Positions 57,664-64,000 of a stretch of DNA of 64,000 nucleotides are shown piece after piece. How positions within the stretch are numbered: position 1 is the stretch's first letter; each line of letters opens with the position of its first letter. The notes under the pieces were generated by a model. It searched no databases and was not told the DNA's origin. It saw nothing but the letters and a program-made list of their open reading frames with translations. Origin of the DNA: RPQJ01 sp052035645 (GTDB taxonomy: Bacteria; Pseudomonadota; Gammaproteobacteria; Steroidobacterales; Steroidobacteraceae); the NCBI GenBank assembly GCA_052035645.1, contig JBPOHK010000171.1:5102-69101 (forward strand). The letters run 5' to 3'. The position numbers and the translations under genes were made by a program.

Positions 57664-58889
57664 TGCGGCGTGTCGTCGTCACCGGGATCGGCACGCTGAG
57701 CGCCCTCGGCTCCGGGTGGCCGCAGATCGAGGCAGGCCTGCGCGCACGGCGCAACACGGTGCGCCGCATGGACGCCTGGGACCGCTACACCGAGATGTCG
57801 ACGCGCCTCGCGGCGCCGATCGACGACTTCGCGCCGCCCGCGCACTGGAACCGCAAGCAGCTGCGCGGCATGGGCCGCGTCTCGCAGCTGGCGGTGCGCG
57901 CCGCCGAGCTGGCGCTGCAGGATGCCGGGCTGCTCGGCGACCCGCTGCTGAAGTCGGGCCAGGTGGGCATCGCGTGCGGTTCCTCGATCGGCAGCACGGC
58001 CGACATCAGCGACTTCGCGCAGATGCTGCTGACGGGCACCTCGCCCGGGCTCAACGCGAATTCCTACGTGCGCATGATGCCGCACACGACCACCGCGAAC
58101 GTCGGGATCTTCTTCGGCCTGAAGGGCCGGCTGATCGTGACCTCGACCGCCTGCACCTCGGGCAGCCAGGGTGTCGGCTTCGCGTACGAGTCGATCCGCA
58201 ACGGCCTGCAGACGGCGATGATCGGCGGCGGCGCGGAGGAGCTCTGCCCGAGCGAGGCCATCGCCTTCGACCTGCTGTATGCGACCAGCCGTCGCAACGA
58301 TGCGCCGCACACGACGCCCCGGCCCTACGACCGCGACCGCGACGGGCTCGTCATCGGCGAGGGCGCCGGCATGCTGGTGCTCGAGGAATTCGAGCACGCG
58401 CGGGCGCGGGGCGCGCGCATCTACGCCGAGGTGGCCGGCTTCGCGACCAACTCGGACGGTTCGCACGTCACCCGGCCCGAGGCGTCGACGATGCAGGTCG
58501 TCATGGAGCTCGCGCTGCGCGATGCCGGCCTTGCGCCGCAGGCGATCGGCTACGTGAACGGCCACGGCACCGCGACCGAACAGGGCGACATCGCCGAGAC
58601 GCAGGCGACGGCCGCGCTGTTCGGCCCGCGCATGCCGATCAGCTCGCAGAAGAGCTACCTGGGCCACACGCTCGGCGCCTGCGGCGCGCTCGAGTCGATC
58701 TTCAGCATCGAGATGATGCGCGGCGGCTGGTTCGCGCCGACGATCAACCTCGACAACGTCGACCCGCGCTGCGGCGAGCTCGACTACATCGTCGGCGACG
58801 GGCGCCGGCTCGACGTCGAGTACGTCATGAACAACAACTTCGCCTTCGGCGGAGTCAACACGTCGCTGGTGTTCAAGCGCGTGCCATGA
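57663..58889 (+). CDS. beta-ketoacyl-ACP synthase (FabF-like)
   Basis: A 408-residue ketosynthase with a full catalytic set: Cys164 (STACTSGSQG), His301 (NGHGTATEQGD), Lys330 and His335 (SQKSYLGHTLG), plus NNFAFGGVN near the C terminus. First of two complete ketosynthases in the locus. It presumably starts or extends the aryl-primed chain. Overlaps the AMP ligase by 4 bp. Confidence 0.93.
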   Translation: MRRVVVTGIGTLSALGSGWPQIEAGLRARRNTVRRMDAWDRYTEMSTRLAAPIDDFAPPAHWNRKQLRGMGRVSQLAVRAAELALQDAGLLGDPLLKSGQVGIACGSSIGSTADISDFAQMLLTGTSPGLNANSYVRMMPHTTTANVGIFFGLKGRLIVTSTACTSGSQGVGFAYESIRNGLQTAMIGGGAEELCPSEAIAFDLLYATSRRNDAPHTTPRPYDRDRDGLVIGEGAGMLVLEEFEHARARGARIYAEVAGFATNSDGSHVTRPEASTMQVVMELALRDAGLAPQAIGYVNGHGTATEQGDIAETQATAALFGPRMPISSQKSYLGHTLGACGALESIFSIEMMRGGWFAPTINLDNVDPRCGELDYIVGDGRRLDVEYVMNNNFAFGGVNTSLVFKRVP

Positions 58890-60226
58890 GCGGGGATGCG
58901 CCCGAGCGCGCCTGGACGCGACCCGTCGTGCCCGCGGACGGCCGCCCCGTCGCCCGCGCCCGCGGCGCCACGCTGACGCGGGCCGACCTGCTGCGGCGGG
59001 CCCGCGCGCTTGCCGTGCGCCTGCCGGACGGCCCCGCCGCCCTCAACCTCTGCGAGCAGCGCGAGCACTACCTCGCGGCGCTGCTCGCGCTCGAGCTGCG
59101 GGGGCGGGTGTGCCTGATGCCGCCCTCGCGGGCGCCGGCGGTGCTCGACGAGGTGCAGTCGGCGCATCCCGGCAGCTTCCGCATCGACGATGCGATGGTC
59201 GCCGCCGCCGCGCGGTGCGCGGACGACGCGCCGGTCGCGCCGCTCGCGCTCGACCCGGCGCGCGTCGTCGCCATCGGCTACACGTCGGGCAGCACCGGCC
59301 GGCCGAAGGCGAATCCGAAGACCTGGCGCTCGTTCGCGGGACCTGCCTGGTTCAACGCGCAGGGCCTGAGGTCGCTGTGCGGCGCGGGCTCGGAAGGGCC
59401 CGCGTGGCTGGTCGCGACCGTGCCCTCGCAGCACATGTACGGCATGGAGTGCACGGCGATCCTGCCGCTGCTCGAGGGCATGGCGATCCACGCCTCGCAC
59501 CCGCTGTTCCCGGCCGACGTCGCGGCGGCGCTCGCGGATGCGCCTTCGCCGCGGGTGCTGGTGAGCACGCCCGTGCACCTGCGCGCCCTGGTCGAGTCCG
59601 GCATCGCCCTGCCCGCAGTGGCCGCCGTCGTGAGCGCGACGGCTCCGCTCGGCGCCGTGCTGGCCGCGCAGGTCGAGTCGCGTTTCGCGACGCGCGTGCT
59701 GGAGTTCTTCGGCTCGACGGAGACCTGCGTGATCGCCTCGCGCCGTACGGCGCGCGAGGAGGCCTGGCGCGCCTACCCCGGCATCCGCTTCGAGCCGATC
59801 GCCGACGGCACGGCGGTGAGCGCGCCCTGGCTCGACGCGCCGGTGCCGATGCAGGACGTGTTCGACGTCGCGGCCGACGGCGGCTTCCGCGTCGTCGGGC
59901 GCAGCGCCGACATGATCGACGTGGCCGGCAAGCGCACGTCCCTCGCCGACCTGACCCGGCGGCTGCTGGCCGTCCCGGGCGTGCGCGACGCGGTGGTGGT
60001 GCAGCCGACCGACCGGGCCGGCGCACCGGTGCGGCGCCTGGTGGCGTTCGTCGTGAGCGCGGGTCCGTCGGCGCAGGCGATCGCCGAGGCGCTCGCCGGG
60101 CAGGTCGATCCGGTGTTCGTCCCCCGGCCCGTCGTCTGCGTCGAGCGCCTGCCGCGCAACGAAGTCGGCAAGCTGCCTCGCGAGGAACTGCTCAGGCTGG
60201 TGCGCGAGCACGCGCTCGACGGCTGA
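58886..60226 (+). CDS. acyl-adenylate (AMP) ligase
   Basis: A 446-residue ANL-family enzyme. IGYTSGSTGRPKANPKTWRS is the P-loop-like AMP-binding motif, EFFGSTETCVIA motif A5 and GRSADMIDVAGKRTSLADL the hinge. The C-terminal subdomain is intact with ERLPRNEVGKLPREEL (catalytic Lys). It probably activates the hydroxybenzoate starter and loads it on ACP. Last gene of the plus-strand run; 2 bp from the convergent chorismatase. Confidence 0.88.
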   Translation: MSGDAPERAWTRPVVPADGRPVARARGATLTRADLLRRARALAVRLPDGPAALNLCEQREHYLAALLALELRGRVCLMPPSRAPAVLDEVQSAHPGSFRIDDAMVAAAARCADDAPVAPLALDPARVVAIGYTSGSTGRPKANPKTWRSFAGPAWFNAQGLRSLCGAGSEGPAWLVATVPSQHMYGMECTAILPLLEGMAIHASHPLFPADVAAALADAPSPRVLVSTPVHLRALVESGIALPAVAAVVSATAPLGAVLAAQVESRFATRVLEFFGSTETCVIASRRTAREEAWRAYPGIRFEPIADGTAVSAPWLDAPVPMQDVFDVAADGGFRVVGRSADMIDVAGKRTSLADLTRRLLAVPGVRDAVVVQPTDRAGAPVRRLVAFVVSAGPSAQAIAEALAGQVDPVFVPRPVVCVERLPRNEVGKLPREELLRLVREHALDG

Positions 60227-60228
60227 GC

Positions 60229-61215
60229 TCAGCGGATCGCCTCGATCTCCAGCAGCAGTTCGGTGCGGCAGATCTCGGCGTCGAGGACGACGATCCCCGC
60301 ATCGCTACCGTAGCGCTCGCGCAGGCGGCGGGCGATCCATTGCGCGTCGACCGGCCGGCGCAGGAACACGGTCAGCAGCGGGGCGCCGACTCCGCGCGCG
60401 AGCCCGCGCTCGGTCGAGGCGCCGGCGACGGCATCGAGGTTGCGCAAGGTCTCCTCGAACTGGGCGTCGGCGTCGCCGGGGTGGAGCGAGCCGTGGCCGA
60501 CGATGCTCGCGGTGCCCGACACGAGCAGCGTGCCGGCGGGCGTCAGCATGGCGCGCGAGAAGCTCGGCGACGCGGGACCGTACTCGCGAGGGTAGCGGTA
60601 GGCGCTGACCTGGCGCGGGTTCTCGAGGGGTCGGCCCGTCTCGGCCCCGGCCAGCCAGCACAGCTGCAGCCGGCGACGGCCGTCGAGCGTGCCGACCGCC
60701 GTGGCGGCCGGGAAGCCCGGACCCTGCGGTCGACCGCCGGCACGCGTGAACGCCTCGGCGCGGCCGACGCAGAACTGGCGGTAGCGCTCGTCGTCGCCGA
60801 CGCCCTCGTTGATGTCGCCGATGAAATTCCAGATGCGCCACAGGTGCGCATAGCGCGAGGCCGCCGTGAAATCGAGCAGCGCCTCGTAGGCGACCCGGGC
60901 CGCGCCGGCGATGCCGCCGCAGGCGTCTTCGTCCACTTCCAGCCAGCCCATCAGGTGATGCCCGTCCGCGGCGTGGCGCACGAGACCCGACTGGCCGAGC
61001 TTCACCGCGCCCGACCCGGTCCACACCAGGCTCAGGCCCGCGCCGACGTGCGGCTCGAGCGGAGCGCGGATGCAGCGCGGGTCCTGCGGCAGTTCGCAGC
61101 CGGCGCCGAAAGCGATCGCGGCGAGGACGTCCGGCCCGAGGCCCGCCTGCGGATCGAGGCGGCGATACTCGACGACCAGGCGAGGCGCGACGCGCGGCTG
61201 CTCGATCTCAAGCAT
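60229..61215 (-). CDS. chorismatase (XanB2/Hyg5/FkbO family)
   Basis: A 328-residue member of the chorismate hydrolase family, formerly annotated pteridine-dependent dioxygenase. DGHHLMGWLEVDEDACGGI, SRYAHLWRIWNFIGDINEG, FPAATAVGTLDGRRRLQLCW, NPRQVSAYRYPREYGPASPS, FSRAMLTPAGTLLVSGTASI and GHGSLHPGDADAQFEETLRN match XanB2-type enzymes. XanB2 yields 3- and 4-hydroxybenzoate from chorismate; 3-hydroxybenzoate is the xanthomonadin precursor. It is transcribed toward the AMP ligase and divergent from the second ACP, and links the shikimate pathway to pigment synthesis. Confidence 0.9.
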   Translation of the reverse strand: MLEIEQPRVAPRLVVEYRRLDPQAGLGPDVLAAIAFGAGCELPQDPRCIRAPLEPHVGAGLSLVWTGSGAVKLGQSGLVRHAADGHHLMGWLEVDEDACGGIAGAARVAYEALLDFTAASRYAHLWRIWNFIGDINEGVGDDERYRQFCVGRAEAFTRAGGRPQGPGFPAATAVGTLDGRRRLQLCWLAGAETGRPLENPRQVSAYRYPREYGPASPSFSRAMLTPAGTLLVSGTASIVGHGSLHPGDADAQFEETLRNLDAVAGASTERGLARGVGAPLLTVFLRRPVDAQWIARRLRERYGSDAGIVVLDAEICRTELLLEIEAIR

Positions 61216-61279
61216 GCGGCGGCGACTCGAGCGATGACGGATGCGACGGCATGGACCGGTGACTGTGCGCGACGGGACT

Positions 61280-61290
61280 AATGATACACT
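61280..61290 (+). promoter_or_regulatory. possible promoter of the second pigment unit
   Basis: TGATACACT (61282-61290) is an extended -10-like element in the 108-bp space between the chorismatase (minus) and the second ACP (plus). No good -35. AGGA precedes the ACP ATG at 61324. Confidence 0.4.
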
Positions 61291-61323
61291 GGCCGGCGAA
61301 TCGAGAATCCAAGGGCAGGACCT

Positions 61324-61599
61324 ATGCCGGCGCCGCAGACTCCCGCGCAGTTCGAACTCGCACAGCTGATCGTTCGTGCGGTCAACCTCGAGGACGTGGA
61401 TCCTGCGACGGTCGATCCGGATGCGCCGCTGTTCGGCGCTGGGCTCGGGCTGGATTCGATCGACGCGCTGGAGATCGCGCTCGAGGTCTCAAAGCGCTAC
61501 GGCGTGCAGCTCAAGTCCGACGACGAGGACAACAAGCGTATCTTCGCCTCGCTGCGCGCCCTTTCCGACCACATCGCGCGGGTCACCGCCGCGGCCTGA
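61324..61599 (+). CDS. acyl carrier protein
   Basis: A 91-residue ACP with GLGLDSIDALEIALEVSKRY: Ser45 is the phosphopantetheine site. Longer N terminus than the first ACP. It lies before two ketosynthase genes, as XanC-type ACPs do in xanthomonadin loci. AGGA ribosome site upstream. Confidence 0.95.
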   Translation: MPAPQTPAQFELAQLIVRAVNLEDVDPATVDPDAPLFGAGLGLDSIDALEIALEVSKRYGVQLKSDDEDNKRIFASLRALSDHIARVTAAA

Positions 61600-61627
61600 G
61601 CCGGCGCGCAACGCACGGGTCGATTCG

Positions 61628-62812
61628 ATGCGGCCACTGCGGGTCACTTCCCACTCGATCGTCTGCGCCGCGGGCCACGGACGGGCCGCGCTCGCCTCCG
61701 CCATCGACAGCGGCACCAGCGGACTGCGCCCGAACGACTTCGGCGCGTCGCCGCTGCCGACCTGGATCGGCCGCGTCGCGGGTATCGAGGACGTCGTCCT
61801 CCCTGCGCACCTCGCGGCCTGGGACTGCCGCAACGACCGGCTCGCCTGGCTCGCGCTGCAGAGCGACGGTTTCTTCGCGCGTGCGCTCGAGGCGCGCGAC
61901 CGGTACGGTGCGGACCGCGTCGCGCTCGTCCTCGGCACGTCGACCTCCAGCATCGGCGCCACCGAGGAAGCCTACGCGCGGCTCACGCCCGAAGGTGCTT
62001 TCCCGCCGGAGCTGCGCCGGCCGGTGCTGCACTCGCCGCACTCGCTGTCCGATTTCGTGCGCGAGGCGCTCGGTCTCGAAGGCATCGTCACCACCGTCGC
62101 GACCGCGTGTTCGTCGAGCGCCAAGGTATTCGCGCAGGCCGAGCGCTACCTGCGCCTCGGGCTCGCCGACGCCGCGATCGTCGGCGGCGTCGACTCGCTG
62201 TGCGGCAGCGTCCTGTACGGCTTCAATTCCCTGGAACTCGTCGCGCGCGAGCCCTGCCGGCCGTTCGACGTCGAGCGCGCCGGGATCAGCCTCGGCGAGG
62301 CCGGCGGCTTCGCGCTGCTCGAGCGCGACGGTGCGACCGGGCCGTGGCTGCTCGGTCACGGCGAGTCGAGCGATGCCCACCACATGTCCACGCCGCACCC
62401 GGAAGGCCGCGGCGCCGAGCTCGCCATGCGCGGGGCACTGCGCATGGCCGGTCTCGACCCGGCGGCCGTCGACTACGTGAACCTGCACGGCACCGCGAGC
62501 CAGAAGAACGACGAGGTGGAGGCACGCGCGGTTGCGCGGATCTTCCCGGCCACCACGCACGCGAGCTCGACCAAGGGCTGGACCGGGCACGCGCTCGGGG
62601 CGGCCGGTATCGTCGAGTCCGCGATCTGCTGGCTCGCGCTCGAGCGCGGCGTGGCCCCCGGCACGCTGAACCTCGCGCATCCCGATCCTGCCTGCGGCCC
62701 GCAGGTGCGTCGCGAGACCGTAAGGCGCGAGGTGCGCCACGCGCTCAACAACTCGTTCGGCTTCGGCGGCAGCAACTGCTCGCTGCTGTTCGGGCGCGAC
62801 CGCCATGACTGA
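61628..62812 (+). CDS. beta-ketoacyl-ACP synthase (pigment KS)
   Basis: A 394-residue ketosynthase with Cys161 (ATACSSSAKV), His288 (NLHGTASQKND), Lys316 and His321 (TKGWTGHALG) and NNSFGFGGSN. Differs from the 57663 enzyme in its substrate-side loops. Overlaps the next gene by 8 bp; that gene is its likely partner subunit, by analogy with ApeO-ApeC KS-CLF complexes. Confidence 0.92.
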   Translation: MRPLRVTSHSIVCAAGHGRAALASAIDSGTSGLRPNDFGASPLPTWIGRVAGIEDVVLPAHLAAWDCRNDRLAWLALQSDGFFARALEARDRYGADRVALVLGTSTSSIGATEEAYARLTPEGAFPPELRRPVLHSPHSLSDFVREALGLEGIVTTVATACSSSAKVFAQAERYLRLGLADAAIVGGVDSLCGSVLYGFNSLELVAREPCRPFDVERAGISLGEAGGFALLERDGATGPWLLGHGESSDAHHMSTPHPEGRGAELAMRGALRMAGLDPAAVDYVNLHGTASQKNDEVEARAVARIFPATTHASSTKGWTGHALGAAGIVESAICWLALERGVAPGTLNLAHPDPACGPQVRRETVRREVRHALNNSFGFGGSNCSLLFGRDRHD

Positions 62813-63617
62813 GCGCGGCACGCTGCAGCAGGCCTGCGTTCGCGGCGCCGCGTTCTGGTCGCCGCTGGCTCCGGGCTGGGAGCACGCCGCGCGCGCCTTC
62901 CGCGGCGAGGCCGCGCTGCTGCAGGCACCGGCGCCGCGACCCGCACCGACCCTGCTCGCGCCGACGGAGCGCCGGCGCGCGCCCGACACCGTGGCGCTCG
63001 CGCTCGAAGTCGCCGCGCGCGCTTGCGAGCAGTCCGGCCTCGACCCGTCCGCGTTGCCGAGCGTGTTCGCGTGCACGCAGGGCGATCTCGCGATCAGCGA
63101 CTACATGGGTGCGACGCTCGCCGACAATCCGGCGCTGGTCTCGCCCATCCGCTTCCACAACTCGGTCCACAATGCCGCCGCCGGCTACTGGACCATCGGC
63201 ACGGGCTGCTTCGAGGCGTACACCGCGCTGTCCGCGCCGGCGGCGACGTTCGGCGCGGGACTGCTCGAGGCGCTCGTGCAGGTCGCCTGCGACGATCGCC
63301 CCGTGCTGCTCGTGGCCTACGACACCGAGGCGCGCGGCCCGCTCGCGACCGTGATCGAGAGCCGCGGCCTGCTGGCGGCGGCGCTGGTACTCGCGCCTCC
63401 CGCCGCCGAGGGCGGCGTGGCGATGCTGGAGTGGCGCCTGTCCGGGCGCGGCGAGGTCACGGCGCCCTCCACCCCGGCGGGATGCGCGCTCGGCGGCAAC
63501 GCGATGTCGCCGTGCGTGCCCTTCTTCGAGGCGCTGGCGTCGGCGGTTCGGACGTCGGTCTCGCTGGCCCTGCAGCCGGCCGCCCGTCTCGAGGTGACGA
63601 TCCGCCCTGCCGTCTGA
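62805..63617 (+). CDS. ketosynthase-like partner protein (chain-length-factor type)
   Basis: A 270-residue protein of the beta-ketoacyl synthase N-terminal-like family. It covers only the first half of a ketosynthase and lacks a ketosynthase active-site Cys: the region reads LSAPAATFGAGLLEAL where a nucleophile elbow is expected. SVFACTQGDLAISDYMG and HNSVHNAAAGYWTIGTG are family marks. Such proteins pair with the full ketosynthase to set chain length in aryl polyene systems (ApeC-like). ATG overlaps the previous stop. Confidence 0.82.
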   Translation: MTERGTLQQACVRGAAFWSPLAPGWEHAARAFRGEAALLQAPAPRPAPTLLAPTERRRAPDTVALALEVAARACEQSGLDPSALPSVFACTQGDLAISDYMGATLADNPALVSPIRFHNSVHNAAAGYWTIGTGCFEAYTALSAPAATFGAGLLEALVQVACDDRPVLLVAYDTEARGPLATVIESRGLLAAALVLAPPAAEGGVAMLEWRLSGRGEVTAPSTPAGCALGGNAMSPCVPFFEALASAVRTSVSLALQPAARLEVTIRPAV

Positions 63618-63619
63618 GT

Positions 63620-63640
63620 CCGCGCCTTCTTCAGGCGCGG
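63620..63640. terminator. bidirectional hairpin at convergent 3' ends
   Basis: CCGCGCCT-TCTTC-AGGCGCGG is a perfect 8-bp stem three bases after the ketosynthase-like stop. It runs into the last codons of the convergent dehydratase gene. No T run. Confidence 0.45.
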
Positions 63641-64000
63641 CGCAGCGCAACGGTCGCGCGACCCGCGGCGATCTCCCGCCCTGCATGCCGCACGACGAAG
63701 CGGTACTGCCAGGCCTCCTCGCTCGCCTGCACGCGTTCCGCGGCCACCTCCAGTTCGCCCTCGAGCGACCGGAGTTCGTCGACGTGCAGCACCACCTCGC
63801 GCAGCGAGACCAGCATGCCGGGGGGCGGCGGCCCGCCCCTGCGTGCGCACAGGCCGCCGTGCACCGCCATCGCCTGCGCCCCGTACTCGCACAGGTGCAC
63901 GGCGTGCAGGCCGGCCGGCGTGGCGAGCGGATTCGACGGGTCGCGGTGCGTGGCGGTCGCGCAGCGGACCGAGTCGGCCGTCCAGTCGACGATGCGCTCG
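63631..64000 (-). CDS. hotdog dehydratase (ApeP-like), 5' end outside window
   Basis: The reading frame is open from the right edge to a TGA at 63631-63633. At the edge it reads ERIVDWTADSVRCATATHRD, then PSNPLATPAGLHAVHLCEYG and AQAMAVHGGL, a close match to the COG4706-type hotdog proteins of aryl polyene loci, with the acidic residue in CEYGAQAMAVHG. So the apparent start at 63900 is internal and the true start lies beyond 64000. The present part is 122 codons. It is convergent with the ketosynthase-like partner and indicates that the locus continues rightward. Confidence 0.8.
   Translation of the reverse strand, partial: ERIVDWTADSVRCATATHRDPSNPLATPAGLHAVHLCEYGAQAMAVHGGLCARRGGPPPPGMLVSLREVVLHVDELRSLEGELEVAAERVQASEEAWQYRFVVRHAGREIAAGRATVALRRA

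Noticed and set aside
53534..60226. Reading this run as ordinary primary fatty-acid synthesis
   Set aside because: There is no fabD or fabH, and there are a chorismatase, AMP ligase, acyltransferase, glycosyltransferase and ketosynthase-like partner, so a dedicated aryl-polyene locus fits better.
1..64000. CRISPR arrays, insertion sequences, prophage or integron features
   Set aside because: I saw no regular repeat-spacer pattern, transposase, integrase, terminal inverted repeats or target duplications. The single tRNA gene has no adjacent integrase or obvious duplicated 3' end.

Overview
The window is very GC-rich, densely coding bacterial chromosome (about 70% G+C by eye). Gene content and order suggest a gammaproteobacterium near the xanthomonads or a neighbouring high-GC lineage. 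The evidence is a LysM-dprA-smg-topA-hemF block facing def-fmt-rsmB-DUF4390-ntrY-ntrX, an ECF sigma factor with a DUF3379 anti-sigma, a C-terminally Wzt-type O-antigen exporter, and a xanthomonadin/aryl-polyene-type pigment locus. I see no phage, insertion sequence, integron or CRISPR array.

Layout. 1-2771 (+): end of an RND efflux pump, a sulfide:quinone oxidoreductase and a TolC-like channel, apparently one operon. 2784-6650 (-): a Cys-rich protein with a duplicated domain, a class III aminotransferase whose PLP lysine appears replaced by threonine, and a GlcD-type FAD oxidase. 6993-12440 (+): polysaccharide ABC exporter (Wzm/Wzt), three glycosyltransferases and a methyltransferase. 12437-19153 (+): a complete trpEGDCFBA operon with its own promoter, a Trp-Trp-Trp leader peptide and a transcription attenuator, followed by a LOG-family gene. 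19720-25835 (-): a secreted protein, an HD-domain protein, exonuclease III, oligopeptidase A, a GIDE/EF-hand membrane protein and LemA. 25943-31607: gamma carbonic anhydrase, aroE, hemB, an ECF sigma/anti-sigma/tag operon, rlmJ and a small secreted protein.

31661-41525 (-): a large secreted subtilase preceded by a cyclic-di-GMP-I (GEMM) riboswitch, then (upstream) hemF, topA, smg, dprA and a LysM protein. 41703-48696 (+): peptide deformylase, Met-tRNA formyltransferase, RsmB, a DUF4390 protein and the NtrYX two-component pair. 48758-50550: a DUF4136 lipoprotein, a membrane-anchored cytochrome c5-like protein, tRNA-Arg(CCG) and a small periplasmic protein.

50722-64000: a B12-binding radical SAM protein and then the pigment locus. 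It holds a COG4648-type membrane protein, phosphopantetheinyl transferase, acyltransferase, two ACPs, hotdog dehydratases, a glycosyltransferase, thioesterase, ketoreductase, two ketosynthases plus a ketosynthase-like partner, an AMP ligase and a chorismatase. Together these can make a hydroxybenzoate starter, load it on ACP, extend and dehydrate it to an aryl polyene and attach it to a lipid or sugar. The locus runs off the right edge.

The observations most worth following are the riboswitch-controlled subtilase, the textbook trp attenuator with an almost leaderless leader peptide, the hotdog protein carrying a degenerate AMP-ligase tail, the Lys-to-Thr aminotransferase, and the duplicated Cys-rich family.
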